64,000 bases of DNA. Source: Micromonospora terminaliae (lineage in GTDB: Bacteria > Actinomycetota > Actinomycetes > Mycobacteriales > Micromonosporaceae). The position numbers and the translations under genes are program-made. Positions 1 to 8,545 of this stretch are shown piece after piece. Location: assembly GCF_009671205.1 (NCBI RefSeq), contig NZ_CP045309.1, positions 5,784,001 to 5,848,000 on the forward strand. Reading direction: 5' to 3'. The number at the start of each line of letters is the position of its first letter. Positions within the stretch are counted from its first letter, which is position 1. The notes under the pieces were generated by a model. That model was not told the DNA's origin and made no database searches. It was given only the letters and a program-made list of their open reading frames with translations.

Positions 1-572
1 ATCCGCTGGGTACGCGGGTCGCGGAAGAACTGGTTGATCTTGGTCTGGAGTCGCCGGAACGCACCGTTGGCCAGCAGTTTGAGCAGGTTGCCGGTGATCA
101 GGTCGGTCGGCGCGTCCAGGTTCCGCTCGATGAAGTCCGCCCGCTCCCAGCGCCACAGGTCCCGCGCGAAGTCGACGAAGCGCAGGTAGCCGTCGGCCTC
201 GCGGGGCCCGCACACCCGGGCGATCTCGGCCGCCATCCGGGTGGTGTCGCTGATGACGTCCAGCGTCGACCCGTCCGGGTAGTACGCCCGGTAGGCCGGG
301 TCGAGCGGGGTCAGGTCGAGCCAGTCGCTCAGCTCCTCGCCGACCGCGCCGAGCGCCTCGGCGATCAGGTCGGGCATGGTGAGCACGGTCGGGCCGGTGT
401 CGAACTCGTAGCCGTCGACGCCGAGCCGGCCGGCGCGCCCGCCCGGCACGGGCTCGCGTTCCAGCACGGTCACCTGCCGGCCGCTGCCGGCGAGGTGCAG
501 CGCGCAGGCCAGCCCGCCCAGCCCGGCGCCGACGACCACCACGCGGTCGGTACGCCCGCTCACGGTCCGCAT
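1..572 (-). CDS. crtI: Phytoene desaturase (CrtI family), 3' end outside window
   Basis: FAD-dependent carotenoid desaturase that introduces double bonds into phytoene at the membrane surface. The N-terminus has the dinucleotide-binding stretch VVVVGAGLGGLACALHLAG near residues 8-26, then LEREPVPGGRAGRLGVDGYE and GPTVLTMPDL, all typical of CrtI. About 190 residues are visible; the family is about 490-520, so roughly 60% lies beyond position 1. The ATG at 572 is preceded by AGGAGGG at a good distance. It starts 29 nt after the crtE stop, so the two form one operon, with crtB divergent. Phytoene desaturase is most likely; a closely related lycopene or diapophytoene desaturase cannot be excluded. 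Confidence 0.9.
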   Translation of the reverse strand, partial: MRTVSGRTDRVVVVGAGLGGLACALHLAGSGRQVTVLEREPVPGGRAGRLGVDGYEFDTGPTVLTMPDLIAEALGAVGEELSDWLDLTPLDPAYRAYYPDGSTLDVISDTTRMAAEIARVCGPREADGYLRFVDFARDLWRWERADFIERNLDAPTDLITGNLLKLLANGAFRRLQTKINQFFRDPRTQR

Positions 573-601
573 TCCGGCCCTCCTGTTCACGAAGTTGCCC
601 A

Positions 602-1759
602 TCATGCCCGCCGCGTCGTGGCGGCGGTGGCCAGGCCGGTCAGCGCGGTCCGCGCGGTGCCCTCGATGGGCGCGCCGTCCAGCGCCACCTGTGCCTCGGT
701 CACCCGCTCGGCGATCATCCGTTCCACCCGGGCCGCCGCCCCGGTGTCGCGGACCAGGTCAGCAAGCCGCGCCACCTCGCCGGCCCCGGTCACCGTGCCG
801 GCCCGTTCCAGGGCGCGGCGCTGGGCCGGAGTGGCGAGCTGCCGGGCCAGCATCAGCAGCACGGTGGGCTTGCCGGTCCGCAGGTCGTCACCGGCCGGCT
901 TGCCGGTGGTGGCCGGGTCGCCGTAGACACCGAGCAGGTCGTCGCGCAGCTGGAACGCCTCGCCGACGGCCAGCCCGTAGCGGGTGTAGGCGGCGATCAG
1001 CGGCGTGTCCGCCTCGGCGCCGGCCAGGGCGGCACCGAAGAGCAGTGGCCGCTGGACGGTGTAGCCGGCCGTCTTGTAGCGGGCCACCCGCAGCGCCCGG
1101 TCGACCGACCAGTTCGCCGCGTCGTGCTCGCCGAGCACGTCGAGGAACTGCCCGGCGACGGTCTCCACCCGCATCTGGTCGTAGCAACGGCGCACGTCGA
1201 GCAGCCGGGCCGGCGGCACGGCGGCGTGTGCCATCAGCCGGTCGGCCCAGACCAGGCAGAGGTCGCCGATGAGCACAGCGACGGCCTCGCCGTAGCGCTC
1301 CGGGTCGCCGGTGTGCCCGGCCGACCGGTGCCGCGCGGCGGCGGCCCGGTGCGCGGTGGGGCGGCCGCGCCGGGTGTCGGAGGCGTCCATCACGTCGTCG
1401 TGCACCAGCGCGAAGGTGTGCAGCAGTTCGAGCGCGGCGAGTGCCGGCAGCACCGACGGCAGCGGCGCGTCGACGCCCACGACACCGCGCCAGCCCCAGT
1501 ACGCGAAGGTCGGCCGGACCCGCTTGCCGGGGGCCAGCGCGCAGTCGCGGGCCGTCTCGGCGAACCCGCCCATCGCCGCGTCGATCTCGGCGAGCGCCTC
1601 GACCTCGGTGGCCAGGAACGCGGCCAGGGTCTCGTCGACCGCCGTGACCAGGTCGTTGGTGAATGCGGCCAGGACGTCACGGACCGGATCGTCGGTCTCC
1701 CCGGTCTGCGCCGGCGCGACGAAGCGGGGCGGACTAGAGGCAACTGCGTCGTTGGCCAT
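602..1759 (-). CDS. crtE: Polyprenyl diphosphate synthase (GGPP synthase, CrtE/IdsA type)
   Basis: Condenses isopentenyl diphosphate with allylic diphosphates, probably making the geranylgeranyl diphosphate used by CrtB. The 385-aa protein has the KRVRP substrate-binding motif, the first aspartate-rich motif in ALVHDDVMDASDTRRGRP (about residues 110-127) and a second one in FQLRDDLLGVYGD, where the last Asp of DDxxD is Gly; GTGKP-like residues follow. Length is slightly above the usual 330-370 because of an N-terminal extension. The ATG at 1759 has no clear Shine-Dalgarno. It is followed by crtI and diverges from crtB, which supports a carotenoid role. Chain length cannot be proven from sequence alone. 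Confidence 0.9.
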   Translation of the reverse strand: MANDAVASSPPRFVAPAQTGETDDPVRDVLAAFTNDLVTAVDETLAAFLATEVEALAEIDAAMGGFAETARDCALAPGKRVRPTFAYWGWRGVVGVDAPLPSVLPALAALELLHTFALVHDDVMDASDTRRGRPTAHRAAAARHRSAGHTGDPERYGEAVAVLIGDLCLVWADRLMAHAAVPPARLLDVRRCYDQMRVETVAGQFLDVLGEHDAANWSVDRALRVARYKTAGYTVQRPLLFGAALAGAEADTPLIAAYTRYGLAVGEAFQLRDDLLGVYGDPATTGKPAGDDLRTGKPTVLLMLARQLATPAQRRALERAGTVTGAGEVARLADLVRDTGAAARVERMIAERVTEAQVALDGAPIEGTARTALTGLATAATTRRA

Positions 1760-1771
1760 GCGGGCGAGCGT

Positions 1772-1777
1772 ACCCTA
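1772..1777 (-). promoter_or_regulatory. Possible -10 element for crtE in the crtE/crtB divergent gap
   Basis: Reading toward crtE, the hexamer TAGGGT fits the TANNNT -10 pattern and ends 12 nt before the crtE ATG, which has no Shine-Dalgarno. A very short leader is therefore possible. No convincing -35 is visible, and no obvious LitR or MerR operator was found in the 64-nt gap. Confidence 0.3.
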
Positions 1778-1823
1778 GAGTGCGAGTTGCGTCGATTGCT
1801 GCGTCGAATCCGAGGGAGGGCCG

Positions 1824-2750
1824 GTGGACACGGATCTCACCGCTGCCTACGAGCGCTGTCGGGAGCTGCACCGACGCCACGGCCGCACCTACTATCTCGC
1901 CACCCGGCTGCTGCCCGCCTGGAAACGGCGACACGTGCACGCCCTTTACGGCTTCACGCGCTACGCCGACGAGATCGTCGACCGCACCGAGGAGCTTCCT
2001 CCGGCCGAGCGCGCCGCCCGGCTGGCGGAGTGGTCCGCCCGGTTCGTCGCCGGCCTGCACGGTGAGCCGGTCGACGACCCGCTGCTCCCCGCCGTCCTCC
2101 ACACCATCGCCGTCTTCGACCTGGACCGCGACGACTTCGCCTCGTTCCTGCGCAGCATGACGATGGACCTGACGGTCCTGGCGTACCCGACCTACGACCA
2201 CCTGCTCGACTACATGGAGGGGTCCGCGGCGGTCATCGGCACCATGATGCTGCCGATCCTGGGCAGCTCCGACCCGGCCGCCGCCCGGGAGCCGGCGCGC
2301 CAGCTCGGCTTCGCCTTCCAGCTCACCAACTTCATCCGGGACGTCGCCGAGGACCTGGACCGGGGACGGACCTACCTTCCCGACGAGGATCTGGCTGCCT
2401 TCGGCGTCACCCGGGACGACCTGATCGCGGCCCGGGCCGCCGGCCGGGCCACCCCGCGGATCCGCGAGCTGATCGAGTACGAGGTGACCCGCGCCCAGGC
2501 CCACTACGCGGCCGCCGCGCCGGGCATCCCGCTGCTCGCCCCGGCCTCCCAGGCCTGCATGCGCACCGCGTACGCGCTCTACGGCGGGATCCTCGACGAG
2601 GTGGCCGCCCAGGACTTCGATGTGTTCACCCGGCGGGCCCGCGTACCCGGGCGGCGGCGGATGGCGGTGGCCGCGCAGGCGCTGGTCACCTCGGCCGGCG
2701 CGCCCGTGCGGGTTCCCGGCCCGGTGCTCCGGCCCGCTGTGGCCGCGTGA
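1824..2750 (+). CDS. crtB: Phytoene synthase
   Basis: Joins two GGPP molecules head to head to give phytoene. The 308-aa protein carries both squalene/phytoene synthase motifs: YADEIVDRTEE near residue 50 (first Asp-rich motif) and FIRDVAEDLDRGRTYLP near residue 170 (second). Start is GTG 1824, preceded by GAGGGAGGG; no ATG fits better. It is divergent from crtE-crtI across 64 nt and its stop overlaps the photolyase start by 4 nt, so carotenoid synthesis and photorepair are probably co-expressed, as is common for light-protection genes in actinomycetes. Confidence 0.95.
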   Translation: MDTDLTAAYERCRELHRRHGRTYYLATRLLPAWKRRHVHALYGFTRYADEIVDRTEELPPAERAARLAEWSARFVAGLHGEPVDDPLLPAVLHTIAVFDLDRDDFASFLRSMTMDLTVLAYPTYDHLLDYMEGSAAVIGTMMLPILGSSDPAAAREPARQLGFAFQLTNFIRDVAEDLDRGRTYLPDEDLAAFGVTRDDLIAARAAGRATPRIRELIEYEVTRAQAHYAAAAPGIPLLAPASQACMRTAYALYGGILDEVAAQDFDVFTRRARVPGRRRMAVAAQALVTSAGAPVRVPGPVLRPAVAA

Positions 2751-4069
2751 GCGACCGCACGGCGGTCGTGCTCCTCACCCGTGACCTGCGGGTACACGAC
2801 CACCCGGCGCTGGCGTCGGCCTGTTCGGCCTTCGACCGGGTGGTGCCGCTGTACGTGCTCGACCCGGCACTGCAACGGCTCTCGCCGAACCGCACCCGGT
2901 TCCTGCACCAGAGCCTGGCCGACCTGCGCGAGGCGCTCCGGCGGCGCGGCGGCGACCTGGTGGTCCGTCGGGGTGACCCGGTGGCCGAGACGGTCCGGCT
3001 CGCCCGCGCCGTCGGCGCCGAGGGGATCGGCCTCTCCGCCGACGTCAGCCGGTACGCCCGGCGTCGCGAGCGCCGGCTGCGCGAGGAGTGTGAGCGGCAC
3101 CGGATGTTCCTGCGGCTCTTCCCCGGCCTCACGATCGTCGGGCCGGGCGACCTGCGCCCCGCGGGCGGGGACCACTACCGGGTGTTCAGCCCCTACTTCC
3201 GCGCCTGGCAGGGGACGAAGCCGCGGGACGAACTGGCCGCCCCGGAACGGGTACGGCTCCCTGGCGGCGTCGATCCGGGCCGGTTGCCCGACCCGCCCGG
3301 GGGTGAGTCCCCGGACGCGGCCGCCGGCGGGGAGACCGCGGCCCGGCGCCGCCTCACCGAGTGGCTGCCGGCGCTGGGGCGCTACGACGACATCCACGAC
3401 GACATGGCCGGCGACGACACCTCCCGGCTCAGCCCGTACCTGCGCTTCGGCTGCCTCTCGCCACTGGCGGTGGCGAACCGCGCCGGGGACCGGAGCGGCC
3501 CGTTCGTCCGGCAGCTCTGCTGGCGGGACTTCTACCACCAGGTGACCGCCGCCTTCCCCGACCTCTCCTCCCGGGCCTACCGGCGCGGGGCGCAGGAGGA
3601 CTGGCGGTACGACCAGCCCGCACTGGACGCCTGGACCGAGGGGCGTACCGGGATGCCGATCGTGGACGCGGGCATGCGGCAGTTGCGCGCCGAGGGTTGG
3701 ATGCACAACCGCGCCCGGCTCATCACCGCCGGCTACCTGACCAGGCACCTGCGGCTGGACTGGCGGTCCGGGGTGGCGGTGTTCTTCCGCTGGCTGCTCG
3801 ACGGCGACCTGGCCGACAACTCGGGCAACTGGCAGTGGGTGGCCGGCACCGGCAACGACGCCCGGCCGCACCGCGGCTTCAACCCGGTCCGGCAGGCCGA
3901 GCGCTACGACCCCGACGGCACGTACGTCCGGCGGTACGTGCCGGAGCTGGCCTCGATCGAGGGGAAGGCGGTGCACCAGCCGTGGCGGCTGCCGGTGCCG
4001 GTGCGCGAGGCACTGGACTATCCGCAGCCGCTGGAGGTTCCGGGCGCCGACCCGGTCTGGCTGCGCTGA
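2747..4069 (+). CDS. phrB: Deoxyribodipyrimidine photolyase (class I, FAD-dependent)
   Basis: Repairs cyclobutane pyrimidine dimers using blue light. The 440-aa protein has an N-terminal Rossmann antenna domain (TAVVLLTRDLRVHDHPAL at the start) and a C-terminal FAD domain. In the latter, MPIVDAGMRQL, EGWMHNRARL and DNSGNWQWVAGTG match class I photolyases including the conserved Trp and Asn residues. Start GTG 2747 overlaps the crtB stop in a GTGA arrangement, indicating translational coupling. A cryptochrome is less likely, because the asparagine that contacts flavin N5 and the DNA-binding core look complete. Confidence 0.93.
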   Translation: MSDRTAVVLLTRDLRVHDHPALASACSAFDRVVPLYVLDPALQRLSPNRTRFLHQSLADLREALRRRGGDLVVRRGDPVAETVRLARAVGAEGIGLSADVSRYARRRERRLREECERHRMFLRLFPGLTIVGPGDLRPAGGDHYRVFSPYFRAWQGTKPRDELAAPERVRLPGGVDPGRLPDPPGGESPDAAAGGETAARRRLTEWLPALGRYDDIHDDMAGDDTSRLSPYLRFGCLSPLAVANRAGDRSGPFVRQLCWRDFYHQVTAAFPDLSSRAYRRGAQEDWRYDQPALDAWTEGRTGMPIVDAGMRQLRAEGWMHNRARLITAGYLTRHLRLDWRSGVAVFFRWLLDGDLADNSGNWQWVAGTGNDARPHRGFNPVRQAERYDPDGTYVRRYVPELASIEGKAVHQPWRLPVPVREALDYPQPLEVPGADPVWLR

Positions 4070-4097
4070 GGGCGCACACCCGCCGGTCCGCCTCCCG

Positions 4098-5198
4098 TCA
4101 GAGGCAGGAGTGCAGCGCCTCGACCAGTTCCTCCACCCGGTCGTGGTCGGCCAGCCGGGCGGTCGCGTACGCGAAGGTGTAGCCGCGTTCCGGGTCGGCC
4201 CAGGCGCTGCTGCCGCCGATCCCGCCCATGCCCCAGCTCCCGTCCGGCTCCCACTGCATGCCCAACGTCCACGACGCCCGCCGGTCCAGCACCAGGTCCG
4301 GCCCGTCGTACTGCACCCGGGTCGCCTCGGCGACCAGGTCGGGGCTGAACCGGCGTACCCCGTCGAGGGTGCCGCCGGCGAGCAGGCCCGCGTAGAGGCG
4401 GGCCAGGGCGGACGCGGTGGCGTGCAGGTTCACGGCGGGGAACTCCGTGCCCCGCCAGAGCGGGCCGTTCATCACCGCCACGTCCAGGCCGCCCGCCGGG
4501 TTCCCCACGGCCCGGGCGCGCAGCGACCCCGGCTCGCCCAGCATCCGCACCGGCCAGCCCGGATCGGCGTACGACAGGTCGGCGCAGCGCCGCTGGTCCG
4601 CCGCGTCGAGACCGAAGGCCAGGTCGAGGCGCCACGGCCCGGCGATCTCCTCGGCCAGGAACCGCCCCACCGGCCGCCCGTCCACCCGGCGGACCAGCTC
4701 GCCGACGAGGTGCCCGTACGTCCAGGCGTGCTCGCCCGCGACGCTGCCCGGCGCCCACTCGGGGTCGGCGGCGGCCAGGTCGGCGCAGAGCAGCCCCCAG
4801 TCGGCGATCACCGCGGCGGGCCGGGGCACCGGGAACGCGGGCAGCCCGGCGGTGTGGGCGAGCACCTGCCGCACGGTGGCCGGCGCGCGGAATTCGGGCC
4901 AGTACGCCGACACCGGCGCGTCGAGGTCCACCCGGCCCCGGTCGACGAGCAGCAGGAGGCAGAGCGCGACCACCGGCTTGCCCACCGAGTAGACGTTCAC
5001 CAGCGTGTCCGGCCGCCACGGCGCCTCGGCCCCCACGGCCGGTACGGCAACGCCGGGCGGGACGGCGGCACGGGTGCCGCCCATCAGGTCGAGCACCGGC
5101 GCGCCGTCGTACCAGACGGCCAGCGCGGCGCCGGTCTCCCGGCCGGTGGCGAACAGGTCGTGGAAGCAGTCCCGGACCGGGGCGAAGCGTTCCTGCAT
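4098..5198 (-). CDS. Serine hydrolase, beta-lactamase/class C-like esterase family
   Basis: A 366-aa serine hydrolase with the penicillin-binding/beta-lactamase fold, likely an esterase of the EstB (family VIII) type rather than a resistance enzyme. The SxxK nucleophile motif is SVGK in LVNVYSVGKPVVAL, HTAGLPAFP marks the usual loop after it, and the Tyr motif may be WTYGHLVGELV. No signal peptide is present, so it acts in the cytoplasm. ATG 5198, with GGTGG upstream, is preferred; an in-frame GTG at 5228 would add ten residues but lacks a ribosome site. It is convergent with phrB. Substrate unknown. Confidence 0.8.
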   Translation of the reverse strand: MQERFAPVRDCFHDLFATGRETGAALAVWYDGAPVLDLMGGTRAAVPPGVAVPAVGAEAPWRPDTLVNVYSVGKPVVALCLLLLVDRGRVDLDAPVSAYWPEFRAPATVRQVLAHTAGLPAFPVPRPAAVIADWGLLCADLAAADPEWAPGSVAGEHAWTYGHLVGELVRRVDGRPVGRFLAEEIAGPWRLDLAFGLDAADQRRCADLSYADPGWPVRMLGEPGSLRARAVGNPAGGLDVAVMNGPLWRGTEFPAVNLHATASALARLYAGLLAGGTLDGVRRFSPDLVAEATRVQYDGPDLVLDRRASWTLGMQWEPDGSWGMGGIGGSSAWADPERGYTFAYATARLADHDRVEELVEALHSCL

Positions 5199-5290
5199 GC
5201 GGCCACCGTAGGCGGTGGCGATGATCACCGGCGCGGGAATTCCGGCCCGACGCGGTGGCCGCCGGCCCGGCGGTGCGGAATGCTGGCGGG

Positions 5291-6775
5291 ATGGCGGAGC
5301 CGGAACTGGTGGACGTGGTCGTGGTCGGGCTCGGAGTCGGCGGTGAGGAGGTGGCCGGGCGGCTCGCCGAGGCCGGCCTCACCGTGGTCGGCATCGAGCG
5401 GGACCTGGTGGGCGGCGAGTGTCCCTACTGGGGCTGCATCCCGAGCAAGATGATGATCCGGGCGGCCAACGCGCTCGCCGAGGCACGCCGGGTCGACGGG
5501 CTGGCCGGCAGCGCCGAGGTACGCCCCGACTGGGCGCCGGTCGCCAAGCGGATCCGCGAGGAGGCCACCGACACCTGGGACGACAAGGTCGCGGTGGACC
5601 GGTTCACCGGCAAGGGCGGCCGGTTCGTCCGGGGCAGCGGGCGGCTCGACGGCCCGAACCGGGTCCACGTCGGCGACCAGGTGTTCGAGGCCCGGTACGG
5701 CATCGTCCTCGGCACCGGCACCCGCCCCTCGGTCCCGCCGATCGACGGGCTGGCCGACACCCCGTACTGGACCAACCACCAGGCCATCGAGGTCGAGGAG
5801 CTGCCCGCATCGCTGCTGGTGCTGGGCGGCGGCGCCATCGGGCTGGAGCTGGCCCAGGTCTTCGCCCGGTTCGGGGTCCGGGTGACCGTGGTCGAGGCGG
5901 CCGACCGGGTGCTCGCCGTCGAGGAGCCGGAAGCCTCCGAGATCGCCGCCGCCGCGCTGCGCGCCGACGGGGTGGAGATCCACACCGGGGTCCGGGCCGA
6001 GCGCGTCGCGCACGACGGCATGAGCTTCACCCTCCACGCCGGCGACCGCGCGTTCAGCGGGGAGAAGCTGCTGGTGGTGACCGGCCGCAAGGCCCACCTG
6101 GAGGAGTTGGGCCTGGACTCGGTCGGCATCGACTGCACGCAGCGCTACCTGCCGGTCAACGAGCGGATGCACGCCGCCGAGGGGATCTGGGCGGTCGGCG
6201 ACCTCACGGGCGAGGGCGCGTTCACCCACATCGCCATGTACCAGGCGGGCATCGTCGTCGCCGACGTCCTCGACCACGTGCGGCGGATGAAGGGCGGGCC
6301 GGACGCCAGCGGCACCGCCAGCGTGATGGGCGGGGCGGCGGGCGTGGTCAGCGCGGTCGGCGGGTCGATGAGCGCGGGCGGCTCGACCGTCGCGCCGGGC
6401 AGCGTGCCGGTCGCCGACTACCGCGCGCTGCCGCGGGTCACCTTCACCGACCCCGAGGTGGGCGCGGTCGGCCTCACCGAGCAGCAGGCCCGCGCCCGCG
6501 GCATCAACGTCCAGGTCGGCTACACCGACCTGACCTCGTCGACGCGCGGATGGATCCACAAGGCCGGCAACGCGGGGTTCATCAAGCTGATCGCCGACGC
6601 CGACCAGGGCGTGCTGGTCGGCGCCACCTCCGCCGGGCCGGCCGGCGGCGAGGTGCTCTCCGCGCTGGTCGTGGCGGTGCACGCGGCCGTCCCGGTCAGC
6701 CAGCTCCGGCACATGATCTACGCGTACCCGACCTTCCACCGCGCCATCGAGGACGCCCTGCGCAACCTGAAGTGA
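5291..6775 (+). CDS. Pyridine nucleotide-disulfide oxidoreductase family flavoprotein
   Basis: A 494-aa member of the class I flavoprotein disulfide reductases (dihydrolipoamide dehydrogenase/mercuric reductase relatives). It shows FAD binding VVVVGLGVGGEEVAGRLAEAG, the redox pair CPYWGC (Cys44/Cys49), NAD(P) binding LVLGGGAIGLELAQVF and the second FAD motif IWAVGDLTGEGAFTH. The C-terminal His-Glu catalytic dyad (usually HPTxxE) is replaced by YPTFHR, so a normal dithiol reductase reaction is doubtful. A Gly/Ser/Val-rich insert lies near residues 340-372. ATG 5291 is chosen because conserved sequence begins at once; upstream in-frame 5255 adds unrelated residues. Precise substrate unknown. 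Confidence 0.8.
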   Translation: MAEPELVDVVVVGLGVGGEEVAGRLAEAGLTVVGIERDLVGGECPYWGCIPSKMMIRAANALAEARRVDGLAGSAEVRPDWAPVAKRIREEATDTWDDKVAVDRFTGKGGRFVRGSGRLDGPNRVHVGDQVFEARYGIVLGTGTRPSVPPIDGLADTPYWTNHQAIEVEELPASLLVLGGGAIGLELAQVFARFGVRVTVVEAADRVLAVEEPEASEIAAAALRADGVEIHTGVRAERVAHDGMSFTLHAGDRAFSGEKLLVVTGRKAHLEELGLDSVGIDCTQRYLPVNERMHAAEGIWAVGDLTGEGAFTHIAMYQAGIVVADVLDHVRRMKGGPDASGTASVMGGAAGVVSAVGGSMSAGGSTVAPGSVPVADYRALPRVTFTDPEVGAVGLTEQQARARGINVQVGYTDLTSSTRGWIHKAGNAGFIKLIADADQGVLVGATSAGPAGGEVLSALVVAVHAAVPVSQLRHMIYAYPTFHRAIEDALRNLK

Positions 6776-6778
6776 CCC

Positions 6779-7543
6779 TCAGTCGGCCGGCGCGCCGTGC
6801 CGGCCCGCGCCGGCGGTGAACCGGTTCGCGCCGTGCATGCCGTCGGTGACCAGCGACTCCATCCCGAAGGCCAGTTCGGTGGCCATCGCCTCCGGCTCGG
6901 GCAGCCCGGCACCCGACAGCACCGCCGCCCGGTCGTTGCGCAGGCAGGTCTGCGGATGCCGGGCGATCTCGGCGGCCAGCCGCTCGGCCTCCGCCCGGGC
7001 CGCACCCGGCGCGACCACCCGGTTCACCAGACCCATCGCGTACGCCTCGTCGGCGGGCACCGGGCGGCCGGTGAGGATCAGGTCCAGGGCCCGGCTCTCG
7101 CCGATGAGCCGGGGCAGCCGCACGGTGCCGCCGTCGATCAGCGGCACGCCCCAGCGCCGGCAGAACACGCCGAGCGTGGCGTCCGACTCGGCGACCCGCA
7201 GGTCGCACCAGAGCGCCAGCTCCAGGCCGCCGGCCACGGCGTACCCGGAGATGGCGGCGAGCACCGGCTTCGACAGGCGCATCCGCGTGGGGCCCATCGG
7301 GCCGTCGCCCTCGGGCTCGACCCGGTTGCCGCGCGGCGTACCGATGGCCTTGAGATCGGCGCCCGCGCAGAACGTGCCGCCCGCGCCCCAGAGCACGGCG
7401 ACCGCCGCGTCCGGGTCGGCCTCGAAGGCGCGGAAGGCGTCGGCCAGGGTCCGGGCGGTCGGGCCGTCGACGGCGTTACGGGCCTCCGGCCGGTCCAGGA
7501 TCACCGTGGTCACCGGACCGGCGTGCTCGACGCGTACCCCCAT
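6779..7543 (-). CDS. Enoyl-CoA hydratase/isomerase (crotonase) family protein
   Basis: A 254-aa crotonase-fold enzyme acting on acyl-CoA thioesters in the cytosol. Family signatures are DRPEARNAVDGPTARTLADA, GAGGTFCAGADLKAIG (oxyanion hole and CoA loop) and ISGYAVAGGLELALWCDLRV. The second oxyanion/catalytic region reads RRWGVPLIDGGTVRLPRLIG; the residues around it differ from the classic hydratase pattern, so hydratase versus isomerase or hydrolase activity is open. Start ATG 7543. It is convergent with the flavoprotein gene (3 nt between stops) and has no beta-oxidation partners nearby. Confidence 0.85.
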   Translation of the reverse strand: MGVRVEHAGPVTTVILDRPEARNAVDGPTARTLADAFRAFEADPDAAVAVLWGAGGTFCAGADLKAIGTPRGNRVEPEGDGPMGPTRMRLSKPVLAAISGYAVAGGLELALWCDLRVAESDATLGVFCRRWGVPLIDGGTVRLPRLIGESRALDLILTGRPVPADEAYAMGLVNRVVAPGAARAEAERLAAEIARHPQTCLRNDRAAVLSGAGLPEPEAMATELAFGMESLVTDGMHGANRFTAGAGRHGAPAD

Positions 7544-7587
7544 CGGGTCAGCATGCCCTCGACGTCACCCGCCACGCCAGCTCGCCG

Positions 7588-8520
7588 CTATTCCTCAGCC
7601 CGGCGGGCCAGGGTGGCGCCGAGGGCCGCGCCCACCACGCACGCCACGCCGGCCAGCTGCGGCCAGGCCAGCAGCTCGCCCAGCAGCAACGTGCCGACCA
7701 CCGCGGCGACCGCCGGCTCCAGGCTCAGCAGCACCGCGAAGACGCGCGCCGGCATCCGGCGCAGCGCGGCCAGCTCCGCCGAGTAGGGCAGCACCGACGA
7801 CAGCAGCGCCACCCCCAGCCCGAGCGCCACGATCCGGGGGTCGAGCAGCTCGGCGCCGCCGGACGCGACCCCGAACGGGAGTACGCAGACCGCGCCCACC
7901 GCCATCCCCAGCGCCAGCCCCCGGGTGCCCGGCAGGTGGTTGCTCATGGCCTTGCCGAGGAGCACGTAACCGGCCCAGCCGACCGCGATGAGCCCGCAGA
8001 GCAGCAGCCCGAAGGGGTCGACGCCGACGCCGCCGAGCCCGGCCAGGAGCAGCACCCCGGTGCCGGCCAGCAGTGCCCAGAGCACGTCGACCACGCGGCG
8101 GCTGCCCAGCAGCGAGACGACCAGCGGGCCGGCGAACCCGACGGTGACGGCCACCCCGAGCGGCACCCGCTGGAGCGCGGCGTAGAAGGCGAGGTTCATG
8201 GCGGCCATGGCCATCCCGAACGCCACGATCAGGCCGGCCGCCCGCCAGCCCGGCCAGCGGGTCGGGCGGGTGACCGTGAGCAGCACCAGCGCGCCGAGGC
8301 CGAGCCGGAGGGTCGTCGTACCCCCGGGGCTGGTGGCGGTGAAGAGCTGCTTGGCCACCGCCGCGCCGACCTGGGTGGAGACCATGCCGAGCAGCATCAG
8401 CAGCGGCGGGGGCACGGCCTCGGGCCGGCCCAGCGCCGCGACGAGCCGGGCCGCCGGTGCGGCCGAGGGGGTACGGGAGGCGTGTGCGTACACCCGCACA
8501 ACAATGGACGGCGACGGCAC
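7588..8520 (-). CDS. EamA/DMT-family transporter (RhtA-like)
   Basis: A 310-aa integral membrane protein with about ten hydrophobic helices in two EamA halves (first half from PPLLMLLGMVSTQVGAAVAK, second from VDPFGLLLCGLIAVGWAG). The motif near the end, SSVLPYSAELAALRRMPA followed by VFAVLLSLEPAVAAVVG, is typical of RhtA/YddG-like exporters of amino acids or related metabolites. GTG 8520 is the annotated start; translation could begin a little later because the first 35 residues are not membrane-like. It lies 25 nt upstream of the stop of the NmrA-like gene in the same direction and may share its transcript. Confidence 0.85.
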   Translation of the reverse strand: MPSPSIVVRVYAHASRTPSAAPAARLVAALGRPEAVPPPLLMLLGMVSTQVGAAVAKQLFTATSPGGTTTLRLGLGALVLLTVTRPTRWPGWRAAGLIVAFGMAMAAMNLAFYAALQRVPLGVAVTVGFAGPLVVSLLGSRRVVDVLWALLAGTGVLLLAGLGGVGVDPFGLLLCGLIAVGWAGYVLLGKAMSNHLPGTRGLALGMAVGAVCVLPFGVASGGAELLDPRIVALGLGVALLSSVLPYSAELAALRRMPARVFAVLLSLEPAVAAVVGTLLLGELLAWPQLAGVACVVGAALGATLARRAEE

Positions 8521-8545
8521 CGGCCGCGAGTGGTTTCCCGGCGGC

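Noticed and set aside
2579..3976. Long minus-strand frame opposite the photolyase gene
   Set aside because: GC-frame shadow; the photolyase motifs on the plus strand are decisive.
1..4069. Full carotenoid biosynthetic cluster claim
   Set aside because: Only crtE, crtB and part of crtI are visible; no cyclase, ketolase or glycosyltransferase is inside the window.
4098..5198. Antibiotic-resistance beta-lactamase
   Set aside because: No signal peptide and motif details fit cytosolic esterase-like relatives better.
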